DNA from: Xenopus tropicalis
Lineage: Eukaryota; Chordata; Amphibia; Anura; Pipidae
Assembly (NCBI RefSeq): GCF_000004195.4
Contig: NC_030685.2
Coordinates: forward strand, 51,329,516 to 51,393,515
Direction of reading: 5' to 3'
DNA: 64,000 bases
The notes below the pieces were generated by a model that had not been told where the DNA came from, searched no databases, and worked only from the letters and a program-made list of their open reading frames with translations. Positions 49,542 through 60,408 of this stretch are shown here, one piece after another (the first letter of the stretch is position 1; each line of letters begins with the position of its first letter). A program made the translations under genes and the position numbers.

Positions 49542-49998
49542 ATGGAAGATTTTGCTGAGCGTGCCGGACTGACGGCTGATTTTGCTGAGACCTGGCACGT
49601 TTCTGAAGCTGATGCGGACTGTGTTTTGTGGACCAGTACTCAAGCTGAGTTACCTATTAGCACGAATTTGATAAATTCCAGTGGGACATTGATCTTTTTC
49701 GTTTTGTTAGGACTTAAAAGACCATTTTGGATCTGGGACTATGGATTCTGGTTTGGGTGGAGATACACTGAAATTAAAGAGCCAATTTTGTCCACCGACA
49801 CTTAATGCTGCTGTTAAACTTTTTAAAAATGCAATTGAGAAAGACATTGGCCCGGGTGGTACCCCTGAACATGCACAAATAAATAATTTGTCTCACTCTG
49901 AACGACTGGCTATTGACACTTTACGTAATGATACGTCTTTGATTGTCCGCCCAGCTGATAAGGGGGGCGGCATTGTATTATGCCGATTACAGAAGTGA
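49542..49998 (+). pseudogene. Penelope element 1, N-terminal coding region
   Basis: Two overlapping frames. The first starts MEDFAERAGLTADF. The second contains LSHSERLAIDTLRNDTSLIV and RPADKGGG, the ADKGG block that precedes the reverse transcriptase core in Penelope proteins. The frame ends just after this block, where a frameshift leads into the next segment. Confidence 0.7.
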
Positions 49999-50752
49999 AA
50001 TTTTGGGTCAACTTTCAGATATTAAAGTTTATAAAAAGCTTGACAGGGACCCTGTATGGGGTTTTAAGTCTAGAATTGATAAAGTATTGGCATCGGTTTT
50101 GAATAATAAGTGGATTTCCCAGACTCTTTTTGATTATTTGACATTAATACATCCTAAATGCCCGGTACTCTACACGTTGCCAAAAATTCATAAAAGTTTG
50201 ACTGCACCACCGGGAAGACCGATAGTGTCAGCAAGAGACGGTTTGTTACATCCACTGGGTGTGTATTTAGACCAGGTTCTTCAACCGGTGGTGCAGTCAA
50301 CTTTTTCATATCTACGTGATACTCCACATTTTTTGAATTGTATAAAAGGCCTTACATTTCCATTGGGTAATGATGTGGTGCTTGCAACTATTGATGTGGT
50401 TAGCCTCTATACCAGCATCCCACATGCTGAGGGCTTAGCAGCTGTTAGGATGTCAATGGAAAGTTTTAGTGACTACTCAGGACCACCAGTGCAGTTTATT
50501 TTGGATATACTGGAGTTATGTCTCAAGTTCAATTATTTTCGCTTTGAGTCATATTTTTATCTACAGCTGACGGGCACGGCGATGGGGGCTTCGATGGCGC
50601 CCGCATACGCAAATCTCTTTATGCATCAATTCAAGAGTAAGTATATCCTTCCAAAGTATGGTCGGAAGATGCTGCTATATAAGAGATTTATTGACGATAT
50701 CTGTATATTATGGCTTGGCACTAAAATTGAACTTTTGGCAATGGTAGATTAA
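49943..50752 (+). pseudogene. Penelope element 1, reverse transcriptase core
   Basis: The frame includes KVYKKLDRDP and YTLPKIHK (~70-95), motif A ATIDVVSLYTSIPH (~148), motif B GTAMGASMAPAYANLFM (~210) and the catalytic FIDDICILW (~250). All three catalytic aspartates survive. A TAA stop (50750-50752) interrupts the domain, and the same frame continues to be readable after it, so this is a premature stop. The copy is inactive as it stands. Confidence 0.85.
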
Positions 50753-50944
50753 TTGAATTCTTGTACTGAGGAGATTAAGTTCACAGTTTCATGTGGGAGT
50801 GAGGTGCAATTTTTGGATATACATCTTAAGGTCGGTGAGACGGGTATTGAATATTCATTGTTCCAAAAGGCCCCGAAAAAAATTCTTTATTACATGTTAC
50901 CAGTGCGCATGCACCTGCCCTGAAACGTTCTCTCCCGGTATGGA

Positions 50945-51724
50945 GTGTTGCGTAATAACTCTAACCCTGCGATCTGTGAAGAACAACTAATAGAGATGAG
51001 GGTCTGTTTTTTGCAGCGTGGCTATAGTCAGCGGGTTTTGGATACTGCTATGGAGAAAGCAAGGGAGATTGTGAGCAGAACACGTAGAGATAAGGAAAAT
51101 ACAAGTTTAATCTTCTCCACGCAATATAATGATGTAACACACAGTTTAGGTAAAGTTTTACGTGCGAATTGGACTATTATCAAGGCTGATGAGACCTTAG
51201 GTAAACTATGTCCGAATCCTCCTATTGTTGGATACCGTAGAGGGAAGAATTTGAGGGATCTCTTGGTGGTCAGTGACCCGGTTTCAAGTTATGCCCCGGA
51301 AAAAGGCCCTGCAACATGGTTGAATAATAACAAAATGGGGTGTTTTAGATGCCCTTCGTGTACTTCTTGTCGGTATATGACCCCGGGGGGTAGCTTTTCG
51401 CATCCCCATATGGGGAAGCGTTTTAGGATTAGACATCACATTTCTTGTACTACTACACATGTAATATATTTAATCACGTGCCCCTGTGGTCTTTCATACG
51501 TGGGAAAGACTGATTTGACATTACGATTACGGATGGATGCACATAGATCGGCAATAAATACGGCTTATCGTGATAATAAAACTACTAAACCGGTGGCTAA
51601 ACATTTTCTCGAGTGTGGCCAAAGATTGCCCACATTTAGATATATGGCTATAGATCATGTACCCATGCAAGACGCGGGGGGGATCGGTCTAGATTACTCC
51701 TTCAGCGTGAAACATTTTGGATAA
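50945..51724 (+). pseudogene. Penelope element 1, linker and GIY-YIG endonuclease
   Basis: The 259-aa frame contains a Cys cluster (CFRCPSCTSC, ~137) and the GIY-YIG core VIYLITCPCGLSYVGKTDL (~173-191) with RLRMDAHRSAI after it. A frameshift near 51690 separates the C-terminal stretch, whose ETFWIKKLDTLSPRGLNEYR reading is open in another frame to about 51790. In Penelope-like elements this nuclease is thought to cut the target DNA. Confidence 0.82.
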
Positions 51725-52014
51725 AGAAATTGGACACATTGTCTCCTAGGGGCTTGAATGAATATCGCTCCTTTAATTGCTTTTTGGCCATTAGATAAAT
51801 TACGGTTATAATGAATTTTAATAATGTTTTAACATTGTTTTTTAATATGCTTGTATTATACTTCCATTTGTGTATATAGCAGTCCATGTCCCTTTAACTA
51901 TAACCAGTGGGTGGTGGTTGGGGGAGGTGGAGCGAACGGGTGGTTACGAAATGTTTGGAGGTAGGGGTTTTGTTTTGTATATATGGGATGTATTGAAGTG
52001 AATTCAATAGTGGG

Positions 52015-52065
52015 GTTTGACATCGTGAACAAGGTCCTAGACCCGGACCGAAACGTTGATGTTTG
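52015..52065 (+). ncRNA. degenerate hammerhead-like motif in Penelope tail
   Basis: ACATC (52020-52024) pairs with GATGT (52058-52062). GGTCC (52033-52037) pairs with GGACC (52045-52049), followed at once by GAAAC. This is the layout of the small hammerhead ribozymes known in Penelope elements. The expected CUGAUGA box reads GTGAACA, so activity is unlikely here. Confidence 0.45.
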
Positions 52066-52149
52066 AGCTATGATGTAAGTTATTAATAAAGCTGATTGAT
52101 CTACGCTGGAGTGCACATATCTTTTGGAGAAATATATATATCTTATTCC

Positions 52150-53655
52150 AAAGACGCTACCGCACTCCTCCTATAGTGCATAGTCTCGTAATATATATAC
52201 ACACACATACACATACCTCTTGTTAGAATCCTCCTTCTATCACCGTCCTAGGGGAAAACCTGTTTGTCTGCTATCAAAAGCTTTATTACAGCTCCCCATT
52301 ACATAAAGAAACTGGTTGTTTTTTATACCATACCCTGAAAACTATACATTTTTAAGTATGCTTTGCTCATAGTCTTTTTGTAAGATAAATTCAAGTTCAT
52401 CCATATTGTGCCTTTTGGCTGTAAGATGTCAGCAATAAAAGCAGGATTCCCCATGTGACAGATGCACCATCACTTATGTCTAACTTGACTTTGCACCCTG
52501 CAAGTGCAGGAGCCTTTGGCAACAATAGCTACACGTTGCCAAAAGGCTCCTGGGTCGTAAGCTCTGATAAAAAGAGAGAAAAAAAATAGGGAAAGTCTAA
52601 GAAACATAAAAAAACTAAATCAGGGGAAAGTTAGTTAACCTGCTATGATTTCAGATGGTGTTTGGCACAGCTTGTGATTTATTTTCAGGTTTCCTAGTTT
52701 TTTAAAATAAATAGAAGAGTCAGTTTAGATTTTCTATTTTGTTGGTGGTGTCATGGACATAGATTGGTCTTTACTGTCAAGGGAATGGCCTAAAAAAGCA
52801 TTATCTCATTTTGAAATGATTCAGTTTTCTACTCAATGGCCATTCCTCCAACACATAATCAGCTTTCAGCAGTGCTGAACAAGTAAACAGATTACTCCAA
52901 GGCTCAGTTTATCTATGCATTGCTGTTAAACTGGCATAGGGAAAAATTATTTACAGAGCATGAAGTGAAATCACCAGTTATGGATCAATTTTAGGCAAAA
53001 TAAATGTTCATATTTCACAGAGAATCTCTCTTTTGGCAGCAATTTCTACAGGCAAATCAAAATGATAGGCAGATATCGTTCTACATCCATAGAAACGCAA
53101 GATATGCATAGACCTATTAGCTTGGAGGATAACCCCTTACATATTAAGACGTCAGGGCTCATGGGCTTAATGCTTTTTCTGTTTTTGAGTTTTAACTAGT
53201 GATTGCTCAGAATAAATAAGATGGCTTAACTAATATTGAATTTAAAAAGTCAAAACTTTTCTGTTCACTAGAAACTGTAGAGGGGACCCACAAAGACCCA
53301 TTCTACCAAACTTACACTAGGAGAAAGAGAGAGTACCATTCCCTATATGTCACAATATTTGACCACTGGCAGCTTTAACAATTACTTCTTACAGCAGATA
53401 TGCTATTGTCAGGGATGCACACTTCAGTTATGAATTTAAATACATATATTAAAAGTTTCACACTACAAAATCCAAAGTAATTTCATGCATTATACACTCT
53501 TATAAAATGAGATGAGGTTAAGGTAAATTACTGTATCACCATGGGGCATCATTAAAAATTCCAGATTTGTTACATGTAAAACTAACTTACAGAGCAGGTT
53601 TTTAAAGAGTGACCCAGGCAACGGGTTTCTGGATATCACAATAGTTTCAAATATA

Positions 53656-53658
<3 letters not shown>
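52150..53658. other. unannotated AT-rich intron
   Basis: Short TA/CA runs at 52188-52215; a weak inverted pair around AGGAGCCTTTGGCAAC/GTTGCCAAAAGGCTCCT (52509-52551). No gene recognised. Confidence 0.4.

Positions 53659-53736
<78 letters not shown>
53659..53736. repeat. (TA)n microsatellite, ~39 units
   Basis: Uninterrupted TA from about 53659, directly left of a Penelope tail copy. Confidence 0.97.
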
Positions 53737-53739
<3 letters not shown>

Positions 53740-53743
53740 CATC

Positions 53744-53868
53744 AGTGGGGTTTGACATCGTGAACAAGGTCCTAGACCCGAACCGAAACGTTGATGTTTG
53801 ACTATGATGTAAGTTATTAATAAAGCTGATTGATCTACGCTGGAGTGCACATAACTTTTGGAGAAATA
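53744..53868 (+). mobile_element. second copy of the Penelope element 1 tail
   Basis: AGTGGGGTTTGACATCGTGA through TTTGGAGAAATATATATA matches 52008-52140 with only a few changes. No coding part is present. It sits between the (TA)n run and the minus-strand element. Confidence 0.9.
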
Positions 53869-53954
53869 TATATATATAAAGAAATAAAAAGGTCCAGATT
53901 AATTTAAATGAAAAAAGAAAAATCTTTACTGCATCATGCAGAACAATTGCATTA

Positions 53955-53990
53955 CAATGTTTCGAGGCTCCCGCCTCTTTATCAAGTAGC
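53955..53990 (-). ncRNA. hammerhead-like core in Penelope element 2 tail
   Basis: Minus strand: CTTGATAAA (cf. CUGAUGA), then stem GAGGC-GGGA-GCCTC, then GAAAC. The order and spacing are as in hammerhead ribozymes of Penelope elements. The conserved box has changes, so the motif is a relic or a variant. Confidence 0.5.
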
Positions 53991-54439
53991 AAGATAATGA
54001 ACACAAAGCACACAAGGCATAAATAGAGGCAAGTCCAAAGGTCACTCCCCCAAGACATTACTGGATCCAAGTAGGGACATTCCACAATCCTACTTATAGA
54101 ATACCCATAAACCAGGGTTCCCCCTTCAGAAAATAAAAGTACATAACTTGTAACATTCCTAATATAAGCAAATTCATAACAACAAGAAAAAAAGAGAAAT
54201 CACAATCTTCAATATAGGGTATCCATGTTGTGAACAACATACATAACTATGTGATACATATTGAAAATTTCAAAGATGACACATGTGCTTATAACCTCTT
54301 TACAACACCATAGCCATCCCCTTTAAGAAAAATGGTTATATAATACTAGAAATACTATCTTTTGAGCAATGCTTCCTTTTAGATAAATGCATACAGGTCA
54401 TATTCTCTATTAAGCCCCCGTGGATGTAATGTCTGCAAA

Positions 54440-54817
54440 TTATGAATCCAAAACTTCTCTCGTTTCTGGAGTTGTAAGAGTCTGTTGCCCCCCCCGACGT
54501 GGGGGGGCAACAGACTCTATCACAAGAAACCTCAGTGCAGCCGCTGTATGGCGAGCTGTGCAAAAATGTGCAGGAACCGGTAACATAACCACTTCCTTCC
54601 TGATGATGGATTTGTGCCGAGTGATCTGATCACGAACAGGTTGGATCGTCTCTCCTACGTACGCCAGTCCGCATGGGCACTTGAGCATATACACTACATA
54701 TTCAGAGTCACATGTGTAGTGACCTTTAATAGCAAACCTGCGACCGGAATAAGGATGAGTGAAAGAATATGTGCGTATTACACTTGAGCACTGGTTACAC
54801 CTACCACAAGGGTACAT
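54440..54817 (-). pseudogene. Penelope element 2, GIY-YIG endonuclease
   Basis: The frame starts with a Cys cluster (YPCGRCNQC), then VVYMLKCPCGLAYVGETIQP (~41-60) and QITRHKSII. The Gly and Tyr of the nuclease core are kept. The end of the frame departs from the family near the 54477-54518 palindrome, implying a frameshift there. Upstream sequence (54778-55010, LLSYRRPRNLRDRLVRAD) is the linker in a different frame. Confidence 0.8.
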
Positions 54818-55025
54818 CCCATTTTTAGAGGCATTAATAACCTCTGTGGATCACTATGTTTGGTACCCAGATCAGCTCTCACCAATCTGTCACGTAAATT
54901 GCGGGGGCGCCTATAAGATAACAAAGGTGGTACCTTAAACTCCTCGACATCAGGGTATGCCCTCTGTAAAAGGGACCAATGCTTATTGATAATCTGATGT
55001 ATCTTGCAAGATAAAAATAATAAAA

Positions 55026-55374
55026 ATAATTTAAAAATCCCAGCTGTCAATCATATATTGCCTGCCCCGCCTCTATGCCTTAGGCTTTCAATTGCTCCTC
55101 ACATTCCTCCTCCATCTAATTTTGTAACCAGTGCATGGACATGGGTACCAGGTCCCCCCATACTGGCACAGAAACAAGATTTTGGGGTGACACAATGCTT
55201 GCCTTAACAACAGTGTCCACTAAATGGCGCCTGCCTACTTGCTGCAATTGTGAATTACAAAGCTGAAAAACATAAGATTAAAACAATTTATATAGTGTAA
55301 GTGAAGTTTATTTTGCTTGGCAAACACTATATATTATTATTTATTTCTTAGGGTGACATGTCCCCTTTAAAAAG
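55026..55374. mobile_element. TTAA MITE, right portion
   Basis: Ends GGTGACATGTCCCCTTTAA at 55374. The interior CATGGACATGGGTACCAGGT and ACAGTGTCCACTAAATGGCG are familiar frog-repeat blocks. The left end is not visible and may have been disrupted by the adjoining Penelope element. Confidence 0.55.
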
Positions 55375-55427
55375 TATTGAAATCATCTTTTGGTTTAGAC
55401 TTGACTATTTCACTATTAAAATGTTCT

Positions 55428-55565
55428 CTTTTTAGACTGTAAGCACTTTTGGGCAGGGTCCGCTTTACTTCTTGTATTGATTATATTTTTGTGTGTGATC
55501 TGTATGTTCAGAGTACAAATTTATTGTCCAGTAAGATGGCACTTTATAAATCTAAGCAAATAATA
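55428..55565 (+). mobile_element. SINE 3' part
   Basis: GACTGTAAGCACTTTTGGGC then AGGGTCCGCTTTAC, with GATGGCACTTTATAAATCTA at the end. Same order as 13605-13795. Confidence 0.7.
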
Positions 55566-55569
55566 TTAA

Positions 55570-56770
55570 AAGTAATAGTATGCAGGCAAGGGAAGACTTG
55601 AAAGGGATTGGAATATGTGTATGTATAGAACAGTTTCCCTTTTTCTGAGAATATTTGATGCAGCTCTACCTGGGCTGCTATTTTGATGAAAAAAAAGAAC
55701 AAAGTCTATTAAGCACTTCCAGCTGGTGAGAGAATATGCATATACTAAGGCATTTTCTTCGCAATAGGAGACTTTGGGTTCTTTCCGCTGCTCTCTGGAC
55801 ACCCAGTAGCAGATTGAAAATGAAAGCTGTGGCCCCTGCAGAGAGCTCAGCTGGTACTGAATCATCAGACATCGAGGCAACAGCAGGATGGATCACAACT
55901 TCCCCAGTTCATTGCTGGAGGAGCTTGGCAAGAATTACACAGCAATATGTACATGGCCCCTTAAGGACTGTAAGTGTTTAAATGCAATTGGACAGAAGAG
56001 TTAACAGCATAAGGCCAACAAAGCAACACTGGACTGAGCAGAGAAATATTCCCAGGCATTAATTAATGAAATCTATTTTGCCTTTGCATAACATTATTAC
56101 ACTCATTACTATATATCCACACATACACTTGCCCATGCACGCACACTAATGATATAAATGCATATGATACGTAAATCGCTTATTCCAGCTATTAAAATCC
56201 CCTAGGAGCATGGATACCTCAATGCAGGAAGAACATTATAGTCAAAATAACCATGATACACACAGTTCTTATACATAAAATTAATGTACCATATCATGAA
56301 TCTTCCTGTATAAATTTGCATGCAGAGCTGTTTTCAGTTGGGACACTTAGGGAACTGTAAGGCTGTTTGCATTCATACAGATGAATTTATGGTTATTTTG
56401 CTGCCTAGCAAGAGTGAGTGTATGTAAGTAGGTGTATTCATCTTTCATTGTTGTTGGTAACTTGATTCCCAAATTACTTAAATTCAGTTTAAATATAACT
56501 GATATAGTATTTGTTATTAATAATGTATTATTACAATTACAGTTGTATTTATAATGCAAAATAAGTGAATTGCAAAGTAAAATGTTGATCTTTATCTGCA
56601 TGTTTGTATATATTAATACAAGGGCTTCCATTCCCCTTTTTCTGCTGAACTTCCATTTTATTTTAAGGCTACTATAACTTTTTGCCTCAATGGGGTCACT
56701 GAATTAATCCTCTCTTGGAATCCTCTCAATTTCAACCCCAGAAAAGCTATTCAATGTATTTTTTGTTTAA
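55570..56770. other. unannotated AT-rich intron
   Basis: No gene or element recognised. Confidence 0.4.
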
Positions 56771-56773
56771 GAT

Positions 56774-57170
56774 ATTTTAGGGCTAATGTATGTCCACAAG
56801 TGCATTTGCAGTCTCTGCATCTTCCCCACGGTGTGTTATGCTTCAAACCACTTTCATTAAAGTTACTTGCGTCACAATGTGCTCCTTGCACTTCCGTACA
56901 GTTTTACAGAATTAGTAGGTGCAGCCACACAAGATTTCTGCACAGATGTTATTAGCATGCCAAATACCAGAAATGGCATCATACAGACTTCCAAAAAATT
57001 ACATCTGATTTGTGACAGAATGTACATGCAGTTGCAGTCATTTTAATGAATCAGACACCATTGCAGTAAGTAAAGTGCAATTGCATCCAGCACATTGACC
57101 CTTGTGACCGCTATGACAATAGCATTCTGGGAAAAAATGCGGCAATTTGTGTCTTTATAAGCTAAAGTCA
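56774..57170. repeat. dispersed repeat (possible MITE)
   Basis: Starts GGGCTAATGTATGTCCACAA. It contains GTGCAATTGCATCCAGCAC and ATTCTGGGAAAAAATGCGGC, similar to words at 11950-12080. Ends are not certain. Confidence 0.4.
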
Positions 57171-57304
57171 ATAGAGGCTAAAGTCCTGTTAGCAGTATTT
57201 ATAGATGGGTGGGTGGTTTTAGTTTCCATTGAAACAATACCCTATTTAGTCACATGACTATTTTTCCACTTAATAGATAGACCAATGCATTTAGGGTGCA
57301 AGAG

Positions 57305-57342
57305 TATAATAGTATAATATAATATAATAGTATAATAGTGCT
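57305..57342. repeat. (TATAA/TAGTATAA)n simple repeat
   Basis: AGTATAATAGTATAATATAA and following units. Confidence 0.85.
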
Positions 57343-57478
57343 AGAATGCATAGTATACTTGTAGTTCAGGCACACTTGTAGTTACCCTTTATAGTTTTCA
57401 AAAGGAAAGTGTTGTTTAATTACATTACCTAACAATGTAATTACCAATGCAGAATATATGGAAGCTCACATGCATTGA

Positions 57479-57736
57479 GGGTAATGTTCCACGAAGAGAT
57501 TAGATGCCCGCGATTGATCTCTGCTACCGGGTGCGGGTGACAAATCTCTCTAAAAAATGCTTTTGCACGGTCAACAAAGGGAATCACTGGTGAAAAGGCT
57601 TACGCATCACTTTGGTTTTCCAAATTCACTCAAAGTTTCCTCCTGCAAGCAACTATGTGCGACTTCAAAAAATCAAATTGGCACGTAGGCCCTTCCCTTT
57701 ATCGCAGGTGACTTATCTCTCCGTGAGACATTACCC
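57479..57736. mobile_element. Harbinger-like MITE, 258 bp
   Basis: Ends GGGTAATGTTCCACG and GTGAGACATTACCC. Flanks are TGA and TAA (3 bp, one mismatch). AGAGATTAG/TTATCTCT also pair. Open frames across it are spurious. Confidence 0.75.
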
Positions 57737-57739
57737 TAA

Positions 57740-59734
57740 CACAAACAGGTATGTTCTGGCCAAACCATTACCTATATACTTGTGTTTTACTGGCTAATTG
57801 CACACTCCATTGCATAAATTATTTGCTGAACCTTTGGCTTTAAATACAGGGCAGCTAGATTGAGGGATGTCATAGAATGAGTAGTCTGTCTTTAAACAAT
57901 CCAGGGTGGCTTTACATTAAGGTTTTCTAAGGCTTAAATGGTGGTTGTAATATTTTGGGAGAAATAGGGACAATTTATATATATATTTTAACCCCCCAAT
58001 TGACAGTATATCATTGGGTTTTCCCAGCATATATTTTCTCCATTACCACTAAGGCAAATGGGAAAATTTGCTTTATGTAGCAACCAAAAAGGTGATGCTT
58101 TGTTATTTAAAGATTTTAGCAGGTGGACTTGTCTTTGTTGTAAAGGAATTTTCATGCAGGAAAATTAAGGTATAAGGCTACTGTGGGAAATGCTAACCGA
58201 TAAACCACCAAACTTTAGTGTGCATTTTCTAGAGAAAAAAACGGCCATGTGCATACTGATGTTAGTAATAACTACCATAGCTGAGAGAGCTTTGGTGTCT
58301 TTTCTTCTGGATGGCACCTGGTTTTTAACTTTGCACTCTGCTCCATCATTTGTCCTGTCAATGTGTCCTTATGTATGGAACCATCATATAGGAACATATT
58401 TGGAAAAGAGGTTTAGGGTCAGATTTATAAATGATTGCATGACTGATAAATTATGATTGATCCATCCAGCTTCTTTTAAAATTATTAATGCAGATATTGA
58501 GTCTGATTGATTGGTTCTGAATAGATCAGGTTTTAACAAGCAGCTTGGAAACTGAATCCGGGCTTTGTGTGAAGCAGAGTTTATTAATATTAATGGAATA
58601 CGATAAAATACAAATTTAAAAAAATTTAATTACTAATGGTTTTGCAAGAGATTCAACATGTTTGGATCTAATAATATATACAGACTAATAAACCAAGAAT
58701 GTCATGAACAGTAGCTATAGTGTCGGCAATTCACGTGATGCCAAGGCTGTCACCCGAAAGCCTAGAGTCATAGACGTGCTAAGGGTTTGGAGTTAAGATT
58801 ATGTTTTTGGGGGGGGAAACAGACTCATTAGACCTCTAACACAAAGGCAGAAGAGAAAGACTACTTGAAAAGCAAGCGAATATTAAAGCTTAAACCTTTG
58901 CATTCTCGTATTTTAAACAAAATATCTGCATTTGTCAAAAGGGTTGTTGCATTCAGCTTTGCTCAGAGTGTTATGGTAAGATTCCCCACCTTGATGCAAA
59001 CCATTTTTAACAAGCACAGTCACAGACCAGTTTTTAAGAATAAAAGAAGACCATTTCTAGCTAATTATATGTATAATGGCTGACGTACTGCATGCACAGA
59101 AGAGATCCATACAGAAGCATTTTACTTACGCATAATAGGGCCCTAGAACAAAAGAGATTGCTTTGTAGTACACTTAGCACAGTACAGAAATCCTTATGTT
59201 GTATACTACAAGCCGAGAGAAAGAAAACATTAGTGGTCATTGTGGCTACTTTGTATATAGAAGGTTTGCTATAATAACAGTCCCTTTGTGCAGAAGGAAC
59301 ACAGACCTTAATTAGACTTCAGCTTTCTCAACCCCCTCTATAAATGGGTGCCTTTTAAATTACCAGAGCACAAATAACACTTATTATCATTAAGAATACC
59401 CTGCAGTTGCTAAAATGTTCCATGTGTTCTTTGCAAATGAATGATACAAAGAGACAGAATAAATTACCTTATATCCAAATAAAACAAAAAGTCCTACTTT
59501 GCTTTCAACAGAAAAGTGTGGTACAGGCTCCCCTGAAAATTATATTATTATATCACTGAAAATGTAATTGCCCAAAATGGATTCAAACCCATCACACATA
59601 TAGCTAAAAGGCTATACACAAATGAAACAAGGTAAATTGAGATTTTAAAAGTTCCTAGATTCTACTTACACCAAGAGAACAAAAATAATTAAACCACCAC
59701 CAAATACCAATTAATATTTCTGAACATTTAACTA
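57740..59734. other. unannotated AT-rich intron
   Basis: No gene or element recognised; several open frames without motifs. Confidence 0.4.
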
Positions 59735-59897
59735 CAGTCAAACCTCAATTTTACATCCTCTGATTTTAAGTTTTCCTTATTTGACACTATTTTTGCAGTC
59801 CCACAAATACATAATGCATTTCCTGATTTTACATTTTCCCACGTTTTATACAATTTTTCCTGGTCCCCTAAAAAAATCTAAAATGGGGGTTCTACTG
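59735..59897. mobile_element. Tigger/mariner-like MITE, 163 bp
   Basis: Ends CAGTCAAACCTCAATTTTAC and GGGGGTTCTACTG. It aligns along its length with 40357-40522 (TCCTGGTCCCCTxAAAAA near the right end). Flanks TA / TG. Confidence 0.8.
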
Positions 59898-60257
59898 TGT
59901 GGAAAAGTGTTACAAATGCAAGTGAATCCATTTAACAATGGCACTGTCATTTGCATGCTTGATAAAAAAAGGCCATATATAACCAACCTGCATGGGTTAT
60001 ATTGACCCTCTCTCATGTTTCCAAAACAGCACATAAATAAGGACTTTTCACAGACTACAGTTACATTAAAGGAAGAAGCTATGAATTTTAGACTAACAGG
60101 GACTTTAACTCTCAACAAACTGTTAGAATCCACAAGACTTACATTTTCCCATTTCCCACACAGATAAGATGGATATGGCACAACAAAATATTGTCAAAAT
60201 TAGCTTTTGAATTTCATACATAAGCTTCATTTCCCCCTGGATATGCTCGTGACTTAC

Positions 60258-60322
60258 CAATGTCCATGCTTCTTGATGCTTTTATGTTGAGTGAATCATT
60301 TGGTTGAGATTCTGCTACATTC
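60258..60322 (-). CDS. pard3b: pard3b coding exon (KASRSMD region)
   Basis: A 65-nt minus-strand exon with acceptor CCTTCTTTTCAG (ending at 60323) and donor GTAAGTC (60251-60257). It starts in phase 2, one base completing an AGG Arg codon, and ends in phase 1. The frame reads NVAESQPNDSLNIKASRSMDI, which resembles the LKASKSMDL stretch just before the [11 protein letters not shown] region of PARD3B. The phases match both neighbours: the upstream exon ends with AG (phase 2) and the downstream exon starts by completing a Gly codon (phase 1). In mammalian PARD3B about 15 further codons lie between SMD(L) and the next exon. They are absent here and I did not find them in the following intron. Confidence 0.8.
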
Positions 60323-60367
60323 CTGAAAAGAAGGCCAGCAAACCATTTAGCATAAAGCAAGTACAAA

Positions 60368-60408
60368 GAAGTGTCATGCAATGGCCAGTAAGCATTGCAT
60401 GACACTTC
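60368..60408. repeat. perfect 16-bp hairpin near a pard3b splice acceptor
   Basis: GAAGTGTCATGCAATG, a 9-base loop, then the exact inverse CATTGCATGACACTTC. It ends 45 bases upstream (minus-strand sense) of exon 60258-60322. Confidence 0.95.

Larger units (their letters stand above)
49440..52145 (+). mobile_element. Penelope-like element 1 (RT + GIY-YIG), decayed
   Basis: Order: N-terminal region (from ~49542), reverse transcriptase (~49950-50750), linker, GIY-YIG endonuclease (~51450-51700), and a 3' tail ending in TATATATATC near 52145. Coding is broken by a frameshift near 49975, a stop at 50750-50752, shifts around 50870-50945 and one near 51690. The layout and the GIY-YIG module after the RT identify the Penelope-like class; Neptune-type is a guess. 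The tail contains a GGTCC-loop-GGACC stem followed by GAAACG and an AATAAAGC. Confidence 0.88.
53876..55010 (-). mobile_element. Penelope-like element 2, 5'-truncated
   Basis: Minus strand. 3' tail 53876-54400, then a C-terminal coding block (KFWIHNLQTLHPRGLN-like near 54440), GIY-YIG nuclease and the linker up to ~55010. The reverse transcriptase is missing. The tail has a GAGGC-GGGA-GCCTC stem followed by GAAAC (53959-53977). Different family from element 1. Confidence 0.82.

Noticed and set aside
54420..54629. Plus-strand frame mirroring the minus-strand CCPPRRGGATDS-type sequence
   Set aside because: Arises from the 54477-54518 palindrome, which reads similarly on both strands.
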